NCBI GenBank assembly: GCA_041920465.1
Contig: JBHGXW010000002.1
Span: 32,349-96,348 of the forward strand
Length of the DNA: 64,000 nucleotides
DNA from: Brevibacillus_H sp041920465
GTDB lineage: Bacteria > Bacillota > Bacilli > Brevibacillales > Brevibacillaceae
Reading direction: 5' to 3'
Shown here: piece after piece, positions 40,155-48,034 of the stretch
Position numbering within the stretch: the first letter of the stretch is position 1
How the letters are laid out: every line of letters begins with the position of its first letter
The notes under the pieces: generated by a model
What the model was told of the DNA's origin: nothing
Databases searched by the model: none
Seen by the model: the letters and a program-made list of their open reading frames with translations, nothing else
Position numbers and translations under genes: made by a program

Positions 40155-41213
40155 CTATTCTTCAAGAGCGATTTTTCGGTATTCGATATTGACCGGGTCA
40201 AGACCATTTCCCAACGAGCGGTAAACGTTGCCTTGATGCGGATCAATCAATTCCGTTTTCTCATAATAAATTCTCGGTGTCTTCCAAAGTGTTTTTAACG
40301 CCCGTCCCAACGGCATTTCATGGTAACGATCAGGCCACATCTTGAGAATATGTTCCTTCACCAGAGGATAATATTTGGGACTCATGCCGGGGAACAGATG
40401 ATGTTCCGTGTGGTAGGAGAAATTAAAGTGAAGCACATCTACCCATTTCGGTACTCTCACAGACAAACTGTTGGCTAACGGATCGTTAACCGGAACAAGC
40501 GGATTCAAGCGATGATTGGTAGAAATATAGCTCATCACAATAAAATTGGCGATAAACAGCGGTAATAAAAATGCAAAAAACCATTTAGTCGGCCCCATCC
40601 AAAACAAAAGCCCGATCCATGTCGCCCATGGCAGAATTAACTGTAACCAGACAGTCGGCTGCTTCTTCGGGTTGATCTTCTTGATTAAGCGGATAAACAT
40701 GTTTATCGAATGAAGTGTAAACGTAATACTTAATGAGAGAAAGCTTACAAAAGAACGAAAAGATAAAGGAAGCCGATAAATCCAGCGCAGAAATGCCCTT
40801 TTCGAATACTGTTCCAGGCTGGGCCAAGCGTCAGGATCGCGCTCCTCATCCTGTGTATGAATGTGGTGGCTCATATTGTGCCACTCTCTCCAAAGTCTGG
40901 GGCCGGTGCTTAATGGCCAAAAGGCAATTGCCCCGAGAAAATTACGGAGCCAAGGCTTCCTCACCACGGTACCATGCAGAATTTCGTGGCCCAAAAAACC
41001 CATGCCGGCAAAGCTCGCTCCCAAACTGACGGCAATCACCAGATTCAAACTTGGATGCAGATCAAACAAACCAATTGCAAGAAACCCGGACAACACAACA
41101 AGTAAATACGCAAGTCCACCCAAGAGTCGAGCAGGGACCGGCTTAAATGCTTCTTTCGGCAAATAAGGAGAAATACGTGCTGCATACCATCCGAACGTCT
41201 GAAGTTCTTTCAC
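40155..41213 (-). CDS. Membrane fatty acid desaturase
   Basis: A 352-aa integral membrane di-iron desaturase that introduces double bonds into acyl chains of membrane lipids. The three histidine boxes are intact: GHEILHG, HNMSHHIHT and YHTEHH. Hydrophobic pairs flank them. The frame is open to a TTG at 41279, but the GTG at 41213 has GGAAGGAG seven bases upstream and is the better start. B. subtilis Des is a functional analogue for adjusting membrane fluidity; acyl substrate and double-bond position are unknown. A FapR-like operator lies upstream. Confidence 0.88.
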   Translation of the reverse strand: MKELQTFGWYAARISPYLPKEAFKPVPARLLGGLAYLLVVLSGFLAIGLFDLHPSLNLVIAVSLGASFAGMGFLGHEILHGTVVRKPWLRNFLGAIAFWPLSTGPRLWREWHNMSHHIHTQDEERDPDAWPSLEQYSKRAFLRWIYRLPLSFRSFVSFLSLSITFTLHSINMFIRLIKKINPKKQPTVWLQLILPWATWIGLLFWMGPTKWFFAFLLPLFIANFIVMSYISTNHRLNPLVPVNDPLANSLSVRVPKWVDVLHFNFSYHTEHHLFPGMSPKYYPLVKEHILKMWPDRYHEMPLGRALKTLWKTPRIYYEKTELIDPHQGNVYRSLGNGLDPVNIEYRKIALEE

Positions 41214-41311
41214 TATTTTGCTCCTTCCGTTTTTTGGCCCTAATCGTTCAGCCAATATGTCCTGGCTTACTTGCAGCAATGCCTTAATCCTATCAATACC
41301 TTTTTATTCTT

Positions 41312-41353
41312 GTCAATCCATTTTTATTACCAAATACTAATTCCTGGTACTAG
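41312..41353 (-). promoter_or_regulatory. Desaturase promoter region with FapR-like operator
   Basis: TTGACA (41312-41317, minus strand) is a possible -35 with no strong -10. The 17-mer at 41337-41353, CTAATTCCTGGTACTAG, matches 12-13 of 17 positions of the FapR operator as I recall it (TTAGTACC-N-GGTACTAA). FapR controls fatty acid synthesis genes in Bacilli. Confidence 0.4.
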
Positions 41354-41361
41354 CTATCGAT

Positions 41362-41392
41362 AGAAAAATAGCATGGGACGTCCATGCTTGCT
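41362..41392 (-). terminator. Terminator of the pseudouridine synthase gene
   Basis: On the minus strand GCATGG pairs with CCATGC around a 5-base loop and is followed by TATTTTT, directly after the stop codon. Confidence 0.7.
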
Positions 41393-41393
41393 C

Positions 41394-42083
41394 TTACTTC
41401 AGAAGATCCATTAATTCCTTCAGCTCATTGCTGGTCAGATTCCGCCACTGCCCCGTTTTTAAGCCATCGAGTTTGATGTTCATGATGCGAATGCGCTGAA
41501 GCCGCACCACTTGATAGCCGAAAGCCTGGCACATTCGCCGAATCTGGCGGTTGAGACCCTGCGTCAGAATAATTCGAAACACACGGTCGTTGATTCGAGA
41601 CACTTTGCAAGGTTTTGTCTTCGTGCCAAGTATGTGTACACCGCTGGACATGCCTTGTATAAAGGAACTGGTAATTGGCTTGTTTACTGTCACGATATAC
41701 TCTTTCTCGTGATTGTTCTCAGCACGCAAGATTTTATTCACGATGTCGCCGTCATTCGTGAGCAGGATTAGGCCCTCGGAGTCTTTATCCAACCGCCCAA
41801 TAGGGAAAATTCGCTCCGGATGGTTAACGAAATCAACGATGTTTCCTTCTACGTGTTTTTCGGTGGTGCTCGTAATTCCGACCGGTTTGTTTAACGCAAT
41901 ATACACCGATTTCTTTTTGGTTCCAATGGGTTTGCCATCCAGCAGCACTTTATCCCCAGGCTGAACCGTGCTGCCAAGTTCCGCAATGTTTCCGTTAATC
42001 GTTACTCGCTTTGCTTCAATCAATTTGTCCGCTTCCCGTCTGGAACAAATGCCGGTTTCGCTAATATATTTATTGATTCTCAT
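41394..42083 (-). CDS. rluF: 23S rRNA pseudouridine synthase (RluF-like, RsuA family)
   Basis: A 229-aa RNA-modifying enzyme. It has an N-terminal S4 RNA-binding domain (MRINKYISETGICSRREAD..., about 1-60) and the RsuA-type catalytic domain with GRLDKDSEGLILLTNDG (catalytic Asp near residue 98). The signature QGLNRQIRRMCQAFGYQV follows. This wording is closest to RluF, which modifies U2604 (and U2605) of 23S rRNA; RsuA or RluB are less likely. It is monocistronic and has a terminator directly after the stop. Confidence 0.88.
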   Translation of the reverse strand: MRINKYISETGICSRREADKLIEAKRVTINGNIAELGSTVQPGDKVLLDGKPIGTKKKSVYIALNKPVGITSTTEKHVEGNIVDFVNHPERIFPIGRLDKDSEGLILLTNDGDIVNKILRAENNHEKEYIVTVNKPITSSFIQGMSSGVHILGTKTKPCKVSRINDRVFRIILTQGLNRQIRRMCQAFGYQVVRLQRIRIMNIKLDGLKTGQWRNLTSNELKELMDLLK

Positions 42084-42178
42084 TCGGAAATCCCTTCTCT
42101 GTTGAAAGATTCACCATTATATAGGTCTTGCCTGATTGTATCAAAATGCGCTCGTTTTTGTACAAAATGATTTGGAAG

Positions 42179-42216
42179 AAAAAAAACCACAACACTCATC
42201 CATAAGTGTCGCGGTT
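42179..42216 (-). terminator. Terminator after the small unknown genes
   Basis: On the minus strand CCGCGACACT pairs with AGTGTTGTGG around an 8-base loop and is followed by TTTTTTTT. Confidence 0.85.
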
Positions 42217-42280
42217 CGCTGCGATTTCACCCATCCCTATTACACAATGAATTTTCTCATCGTTAGTAGGGATACAACAT

Positions 42281-42568
42281 CTACATAGTGTGCGGAACGG
42301 AGACAAGCGGAGACAGGAGATCCTTTTCCATACAGTCTTTGATGTTTAACTGTTTTACTTCATGATTGATAATCTTGACCATTTCCAAAAATCCGGTATT
42401 CTCTGTATCCACATTCAGTTTTCTCCATCCGATACGGAGATTGGACTCTCTCTCTAAAGCCATTCCCAAAAACTCATTATATTTCACTCGGCATAGGCTG
42501 ATTTCCCAGTTTTCGATCTCATCAGAGGAATTCATTCTTGTATAGATGTAGCTTTTTATTTCGTTCAT
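42281..42568 (-). CDS. Hypothetical protein
   Basis: A 95-aa soluble, mixed-charge protein that I do not recognise. It begins MNEIKSYIYTRMNSSDE and has no signal peptide, membrane segment or metal-binding motif. The ATG at 42568 has GGGAGG 8 bases upstream; the longer frame to 42625 would overlap the preceding gene. It lies 5 bases after another small unknown gene and ends at a strong terminator. The two may be the tail of the sdh operon. Confidence 0.65.
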   Translation of the reverse strand: MNEIKSYIYTRMNSSDEIENWEISLCRVKYNEFLGMALERESNLRIGWRKLNVDTENTGFLEMVKIINHEVKQLNIKDCMEKDLLSPLVSVPHTM

Positions 42569-42573
42569 GCTAC

Positions 42574-42885
42574 TTACCTCCCGTCCATTTCTGTTTGCAA
42601 AAGATCTTCCAGACGATCCACCCATTTGTCGGTTGCCATTCTTGCCGAGCCATCGACTACTTTAATCCACTGTTTCGTGTCGTTATCCTGAAAATAGCCC
42701 GTAATCGATATTGATGAAGGATGAAATGATTTATCAAGCGAATAAATCGTTCCATAATGAATATGGCTTTCCTCATAAACATCATGGATCCATTCATCGT
42801 GATCATTTTGAAGCCACAGGACTCCCGTGCCCACAAAGCCGACCAATTTAGCCTTTTTTTGATATTTGCGATAGGTGTATCTCAA
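42574..42885 (-). CDS. Hypothetical protein
   Basis: A 103-aa protein with no recognised family. It starts with a TTG after GAAGGGG (8-base spacing), and the N-terminus is basic (MRYTYRKYQKKAK). A segment around residues 17-40 is Trp/Asp/His-rich, including WLQNDHDEWIHD. There is no signal peptide or membrane helix. It lies 60 bases after the SdhE-like gene on the same strand with no strong terminator between, so co-transcription is possible. Confidence 0.65.
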   Translation of the reverse strand: MRYTYRKYQKKAKLVGFVGTGVLWLQNDHDEWIHDVYEESHIHYGTIYSLDKSFHPSSISITGYFQDNDTKQWIKVVDGSARMATDKWVDRLEDLLQTEMDGR

Positions 42886-42945
42886 ATTATCATCCCCTTC
42901 GCCTATGCCCAGTCAGTGCTGCACGTTTCGTGCTGCACGTATCTT

Positions 42946-43836
42946 TTAGACCAGTGCCAAATTCCTCTTCAAGACAGGGATAGCATCTATGATATGTCTG
43001 TTAATCGCCAATTCTTCCGGCTCAAACCCTAAAGCCAAGCCAATCAACTGCGGCAAGTGAAGGACCGGCATTGTGATGTCTTCTTGATAGCCTTTTTGCG
43101 CGTCAGGCTGATACATGTCTAACTGCATTTGGCAAAGCGGACAAGGTGTAACGATGCAGTGAGCTCCTGCCTCTTTCGGAGACAAGCAGTTAATCCCTGT
43201 CAGCTTCATTACCTCTTTTTCCGCCGGGAATACGGCATGGAAGCCACAGCAAGCAAGTCTCTGATCAAAATCAACACTTTCCGCACCAAGAACTTCGGCT
43301 ATCATTTCCATTGATTGCGGATTCATATGGTTTTCAAACCCCATAATTTGTGGTGGCCGCAAAATGTGACAGCCATAGAAGTTGGCCACTTTTAAGCCCT
43401 TTAACGGACGCTTTACCTTCTTCTTGAGATTTTCCAAGCCGTAATCCTTGATCAGCGCCCATAACAGGTGGGTTACTTCACTTGTGCCGCGGTACCTCAT
43501 GCCCGCTTCTGCCAATCCGGTGTTTACGTTTGCTCTTAATTGCTCATCGCTGTCAAGACGGCTTTTGGCTGTTCTCAGCATGAGCGTGCAGGTATTGCAG
43601 ACGGTTAAGACAGGCATGTTTAAGTCTTCGGCCAAAGCGATGTTGCGAGCATTCACGGATACACCGAGAAAATCATCCACGTCTTGAATATGGCTTGCAC
43701 CACAGCATGTCCAGCCTTTTAATATCGTCAATTCAATGTCCAGGGCTTCTGCCACTTTCATGGTAGAGATCATGAGTTCTTCAGCAGCCGATTCCAGGGT
43801 GCAACCAGGAAAGAAGCCGTATCTTAATTTTTTCAT
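42946..43836 (-). CDS. sdhE: CCG-domain subunit of succinate dehydrogenase/fumarate reductase (SdhE/HdrB-like)
   Basis: A 296-aa protein with two complete cysteine-rich CCG domains. The first has Cys12, CCG at 44-46 and CNTC at 80-83 (Cx31CCGx33CxxC). The second has a Cys in NFYGCHIL, then ACCGFHA and TPCPLCQ. CCG domains in HdrB bind noncubane [4Fe-4S] clusters. In type E SQR/QFR (SdhABE, MfrABE) this subunit replaces the usual heme-binding membrane anchors. It has no transmembrane helix. Its ATG overlaps the sdhB stop by 4 bases. Electron partner (menaquinone or a thiol) is unresolved. Confidence 0.88.
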   Translation of the reverse strand: MKKLRYGFFPGCTLESAAEELMISTMKVAEALDIELTILKGWTCCGASHIQDVDDFLGVSVNARNIALAEDLNMPVLTVCNTCTLMLRTAKSRLDSDEQLRANVNTGLAEAGMRYRGTSEVTHLLWALIKDYGLENLKKKVKRPLKGLKVANFYGCHILRPPQIMGFENHMNPQSMEMIAEVLGAESVDFDQRLACCGFHAVFPAEKEVMKLTGINCLSPKEAGAHCIVTPCPLCQMQLDMYQPDAQKGYQEDITMPVLHLPQLIGLALGFEPEELAINRHIIDAIPVLKRNLALV

Positions 43837-44804
43837 CGCTTTTTTGCCTCCAGACTCTTTGCGTACTGATAAATTTTTCTAACCCCTTGAATGCCTTCAA
43901 TTTCTTTTGGCATATGCAGCGGATTGATCTTGCCTTTCGCAATCATTCGCAAAGCCATTGGAACCCGTTTTTTCACCGTTTTGACCAATCCTTCTGTTTT
44001 GATTGGCAGGGTCATTTCATTCAGACGGCCTTTGTTCTTCACGTCATCATGGAAGGCGTAGGCGTGACGCGCTCCCAGGTTGTCCACTTCACCCATCTTC
44101 ATCGTTTCCTGACGCAGGTAAGCAATTTCCTGGGTAAGGTTGATTTGTTTCGGACACTTGGATACACAGTTCATGCAGTGAATACATTTCCACAAGTTGT
44201 TTTCCAGTACAGGACGGATATGTTCTTCAGGCGCCGCATCACGGGAATCAACGGCAAATCGATATGCCTTGTTCAGCATGAACGGTGCCAGATAAGTGTC
44301 TTCGTTCACATTCAACTGACCACACTCGGAAGCACAAACACCGCACAAGATACAATCCGTAGGCGAAGCGATTTTATGAAACTCTTCTTCTGATTGAGTG
44401 AACCCTTTCTCCCTTGAACCTTCTTCCTTCGGGATCAACCATGGTTTTACCACTTTGATCTGTTCAAGCGGCGGTTTCCAATCTACAACGAGGTCTCTGA
44501 CGACTTCGAAGTTACCCAACGGCTTGAAGGTAAGCTTATTGGTTTTGAACGTTTCCAGCAGTTCATCCAATGGCGTTTTACAAGCAAGAAACGCGTTGTC
44601 GTTCACCCGTACGGCACAGCTGCCACAGATCGCATGTCGGCAGGCAGCGGTAAAGTTCAGGGTTGGGTCCTGCTCTTCGCGAATTTTGGTCAACGCCCAG
44701 AGGATGGTTTTCCCTTGTTCGTATGGGAGTTCATACTCCTGGTACCATTCTTTTTCTCCGTCAAATCGTTTGATTCGATAGGTGATTTTATCATATTTTT
44801 CCAT
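43833..44804 (-). CDS. sdhB: Succinate dehydrogenase/fumarate reductase iron-sulfur subunit
   Basis: A 323-aa electron-transfer subunit. The N-terminal [2Fe-2S] motif is CRHAICGSCAVRVN, with a fourth Cys in FLACKTP (about residues 55-75). Two cubane sites follow: CILCGVCASECG near residue 156 and CIHCMNCVSKCP near residue 210. The protein is about 80 residues longer than classical SdhB, with a C-terminal extension rich in Lys and Arg. Start and stop overlap its neighbours (1 base with sdhA, 4 with sdhE), indicating tight coupling as a complex. Confidence 0.92.
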   Translation of the reverse strand: MEKYDKITYRIKRFDGEKEWYQEYELPYEQGKTILWALTKIREEQDPTLNFTAACRHAICGSCAVRVNDNAFLACKTPLDELLETFKTNKLTFKPLGNFEVVRDLVVDWKPPLEQIKVVKPWLIPKEEGSREKGFTQSEEEFHKIASPTDCILCGVCASECGQLNVNEDTYLAPFMLNKAYRFAVDSRDAAPEEHIRPVLENNLWKCIHCMNCVSKCPKQINLTQEIAYLRQETMKMGEVDNLGARHAYAFHDDVKNKGRLNEMTLPIKTEGLVKTVKKRVPMALRMIAKGKINPLHMPKEIEGIQGVRKIYQYAKSLEAKKR

Positions 44805-46513
44805 TAGTACTTCCTCTCCTCTGGCTGATACTTGGTAATTCTGACTGGGAGATATTCCAATTTGTACTCGTCGCCGTTCTTGTAAATCAGCGTGTGCTTC
44901 AAGAATTCGGCGTCATTGCGCTGTGGATAATCTCCTCTGGAGTGGGAGCCGCGGCTCTCTTTGCGGGCAATCGCACCCATTGCGATTGCCTTAGCCAGCT
45001 TCAGCAGATTGCCAATTTCCACATAATTGATAAAGGCCGTATTATATCGAACAGAAGAGTCCCCTATATAGGTATCTTTGTAATCTTCCAATAGTTGGTT
45101 GATGGTGTTTAAAGCTTTCACCATGTCTTGTTCATTACGGAAAATCCCGACGTTGTTCCACATTGTTTCCGCCATCTTCGTGCGGATTGTAAAGAGATTA
45201 TTGCCTGACTTCTTCTGGCGCATCCGCTCAAAGGTTTTTACCCATTTGTTTGCTTCTTCTTTTACTTTCGTTTCGGAACCGAATGTACGACGTTTTGCTG
45301 TTTCCTTCGCTCCCAATCCGGCATATTTACCGAACAGGACAACGTCAGCTACCGAGTTTCCGCCGAGGCGGTTCGCCCCGTGGATAGAAACGCAGGAACA
45401 TTCACCGGCAGCATGGATTCCGTCGATTGGTGTGCTGCATGTATAAGGATCGACGACATGGATACCGCCCATCGTGTAGTGGCAGCTTGGACGAATCGGT
45501 ACCGGCTCTTTGATCAAGTCCACGCCCTCAAATTCCAGCGCCAGCTCCCTTACTTGCGGCAAGCGTTCCATAATGCGTTTCTCGCCAAGGTGACGCAAAT
45601 CCATAAGTACGTATGCGTTGATGCCTTCTCCGAATCCACGGCCCTCTTTGATCTCAATCTCGATGGAACGAGACACAAGGTCACGCGGACCTAATTCCAT
45701 TTTTTCCGGAGCATATCTCGCCATGAAACGTTCTCCGTTTTTGTTGATGAGATAACCGCCTTCGCCGCGGCAAGCTTCTGACAAGAGAACCCCGGTTGAT
45801 GCCAAGCCGGTTGGGTGAAATTGTACGAACTCTGGATCTTTTATCGGAATCCCTACATCAAAGCAAGCTGCCGTACCATCACCAGTCATATTGAGCGCAT
45901 TGGTTGTCCTGTTCCAATACACACGACCAAATCCTCCGGTGGCAACTACGATTGATTTGGCTTGGATTGGGTGAATCTCACCGCTGCGAATATCCATCGC
46001 AACCAATCCATTCAGCTGTCCATCTTCTACAACAAGCGATAACATGTACCACTCGTCTAAAAACTCTACATTGTTTTTCAGGCATTGCTCATACAACGCA
46101 TGCAGGATAACGTGGCCTGTCTTGTCAGCAGAATAACAAGTTCTTGGACTGGAAGCCCCGCCAAACGGACGTTGTGCAACTTTTCCGTTCTGGTCACGGG
46201 AGAATGGGACACCGTAATAGTCCAATTCGTTGATGATATTAGGCATATTGGATGTAAAGAACTCTACCGCATCCTGGTCTGCCAAGAAGTCACTACCCTT
46301 CACAGTATCCCGGAAATGTTTTTCCGGTGAATCAGTCGCATCGCGATTCCCCATCGCGGCGTTGATCCCGCCTTGTGCCGCCCCTGTGTGGGACCGGGTA
46401 GGATAAATCTTGCTTAACACGCCAACTTTCAGGTTGCTGTCTTCGCTGGCTGCGAGGGCGGCCCTCATACCAGCACCGCCCGCACCCACAATCACTACAT
46501 CGTATTTCAGCAT
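44804..46513 (-). CDS. sdhA: Succinate dehydrogenase/fumarate reductase flavoprotein subunit
   Basis: The 569-aa catalytic subunit interconverts succinate and fumarate. GAGGAG (10-15) is the FAD Rossmann motif. RSHTGAAQGG carries the histidine (His42) that covalently holds FAD. The dicarboxylate site is visible as FHPTG, RGEGG and the late HYTMGG and GANRLGGNS segments. There is no twin-arginine signal, so it faces the cytoplasm, unlike the periplasmic MfrA. It follows the fumarase genes by 65 bases. Direction in the cell (fumarate respiration or succinate oxidation) cannot be read from sequence. Confidence 0.93.
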   Translation of the reverse strand: MLKYDVVIVGAGGAGMRAALAASEDSNLKVGVLSKIYPTRSHTGAAQGGINAAMGNRDATDSPEKHFRDTVKGSDFLADQDAVEFFTSNMPNIINELDYYGVPFSRDQNGKVAQRPFGGASSPRTCYSADKTGHVILHALYEQCLKNNVEFLDEWYMLSLVVEDGQLNGLVAMDIRSGEIHPIQAKSIVVATGGFGRVYWNRTTNALNMTGDGTAACFDVGIPIKDPEFVQFHPTGLASTGVLLSEACRGEGGYLINKNGERFMARYAPEKMELGPRDLVSRSIEIEIKEGRGFGEGINAYVLMDLRHLGEKRIMERLPQVRELALEFEGVDLIKEPVPIRPSCHYTMGGIHVVDPYTCSTPIDGIHAAGECSCVSIHGANRLGGNSVADVVLFGKYAGLGAKETAKRRTFGSETKVKEEANKWVKTFERMRQKKSGNNLFTIRTKMAETMWNNVGIFRNEQDMVKALNTINQLLEDYKDTYIGDSSVRYNTAFINYVEIGNLLKLAKAIAMGAIARKESRGSHSRGDYPQRNDAEFLKHTLIYKNGDEYKLEYLPVRITKYQPEERKY

Positions 46514-46578
46514 GAGAATGCCCTCCTACTTGATTGTATGACTTTATCTGTCTCGTAACCGAAATTGAAATTACTCCG

Positions 46579-47142
46579 CTACTCTATCGCTACTCTATAT
46601 TGATTCACGCCAATTTCGTATTGATTGTTTCCTTCACAGTCGATGGCGACAATACATGGATAATCCTCTACTTCTAATCGCCTGATTGCTTCCGGGCCCA
46701 GTTCCTCATAAGCGACGACTTCCGCTTTCTTCACTGAATCGGCGATCAACGCCGCTGCACCGCCAATCGCGGCGAAATAAACAACACCGTGCTTTTTCAT
46801 CGCTTCAATGACTTCTTTGCTGCGAGGCCCTTTGCCGATCATGCCGCGCAATCCTTGTTCCATCATGGCAGGTGAGTAAGCATCCATCCGGCCGCTTGTT
46901 GTCGGGCCGCACGAACCAATCACTTTGCCTGGTTTTGCCGGAGTGGGACCGGCATAATAGATTATTTGATCCTTAAAATCAATCGGCAGCTTCTCGCCTT
47001 TATTGATTGCTTCCACCAATATCTTGTGAGCAGCATCCCGCGCCGTATAGATAACTCCTGAAATCGACACCATATCCCCTGCTTTTAACTCTTTTACTTT
47101 TTCATATGTAAGCGGGGTGGTTATTTTTTTAATGTCTGGCAT
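46579..47142 (-). CDS. Class I fumarate hydratase, beta subunit
   Basis: A 187-aa C-terminal-domain subunit of the two-subunit class I fumarase/tartrate dehydratase family. CGPTTSGRMDAY is the family signature, followed by GKGPRSKEVIEAMKKHG-type sequence and YFAAIGGAAALIADSVK. The GTG at 47151 is in frame, but ATG 47142 has GAGGTGA six bases upstream. It lies 16 bases after the alpha subunit. Adjacent sdhA and the dicarboxylate transporter favour fumarase over tartrate dehydratase, though the two cannot be separated by eye. Confidence 0.88.
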   Translation of the reverse strand: MPDIKKITTPLTYEKVKELKAGDMVSISGVIYTARDAAHKILVEAINKGEKLPIDFKDQIIYYAGPTPAKPGKVIGSCGPTTSGRMDAYSPAMMEQGLRGMIGKGPRSKEVIEAMKKHGVVYFAAIGGAAALIADSVKKAEVVAYEELGPEAIRRLEVEDYPCIVAIDCEGNNQYEIGVNQYRVAIE

Positions 47143-47158
47143 ATTGTTCACCTCAGGG

Positions 47159-48004
47159 TTAAAGTACCGCTTCTTTGTGTCTTGCTGCGTGGCAGTTGAG
47201 ACAGACTGCGACCGGCATGGTGGCGATATGCGTTGGATACGTTTCGATATGCACCGCCAGAGCCGTCACCTTGCCGCCAAATCCTTGTGGTCCGATGCCC
47301 AATTGGTTAATTTTCTCCAATAACTCCGCTTCCAGCGCTGCGTACTCCGGATTCGGATGCGGTTCACCGGCATGGCGAGCCAATGCTTTCTTCGCCAACA
47401 ATGTGCACTTATCCATGGTTCCGCCGATACCTACACCGACGATCACTGGCGGACAGGGATTTCCGCCCGCTTGCGCAACAGTCTGAATGATGAAATTTTT
47501 AACTCCTTCCAATCCTTCAGCCGGTTTCAGCATTTTCAACGCGCCCATGTTTTCGCTTCCTGCCCCTTTTGGCAGAACCTGAATGCGTAATTGATCGCCA
47601 GGAACGATTTCGGTATAGATGACAGCCGGGGTGTTATCACCGGTATTTTTGCGGTTAAGCACTGGATCTGCCACCACCGATTTGCGAAGATAGCCATCCG
47701 TATATCCTTGACGGACACCTTCGTTGATGGCATCGGTAAGGCTGCCGCCGACGATATGCACGTCTTGGCCTACCTCAGCCAGAATAACCACCATGCCTGT
47801 ATCCTGGCACATTGGAGCGTTCTCCTTGCGAGCCAACTCCACATTTTTCACGATTTTTTCCAAGCTGTAACGGCCAAACTGCGATTCTTCTTTGTCAACC
47901 GCTTCACGGATCAAGGCCTCCACATCCAACGGCAAATCACAGGCTGCTTCGATACATAAGTCTTTGACCGTTTTGACTATGGCTTCAACCGATATCTCCT
48001 TCAT
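47159..48004 (-). CDS. Class I fumarate hydratase, alpha subunit
   Basis: A 281-aa [4Fe-4S] subunit of the oxygen-sensitive fumarase. Cluster Cys are in APMCQDTGMV (near residue 64), in NPCPPVIVGVGIGGTMDK and in VAVCLNCHAARH near the C-terminus. The ATG at 48004 follows GGAGG by 8 bases. It is the second gene of the leftward operon, after the dicarboxylate transporter. It interconverts malate and fumarate, supplying fumarate to SdhABE. Class I enzymes are typically used under low oxygen. Confidence 0.9.
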   Translation of the reverse strand: MKEISVEAIVKTVKDLCIEAACDLPLDVEALIREAVDKEESQFGRYSLEKIVKNVELARKENAPMCQDTGMVVILAEVGQDVHIVGGSLTDAINEGVRQGYTDGYLRKSVVADPVLNRKNTGDNTPAVIYTEIVPGDQLRIQVLPKGAGSENMGALKMLKPAEGLEGVKNFIIQTVAQAGGNPCPPVIVGVGIGGTMDKCTLLAKKALARHAGEPHPNPEYAALEAELLEKINQLGIGPQGFGGKVTALAVHIETYPTHIATMPVAVCLNCHAARHKEAVL

Positions 48005-48034
48005 GTTGCTTTCCTCCAATCCAATGATCTCTCT

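Noticed and set aside
42913..42940. Direct repeat GTGCTGCACG twice, as a terminator of the sdh operon
   Set aside because: It can form a small hairpin but no T run follows it on the minus strand, so a terminator call is not supported.
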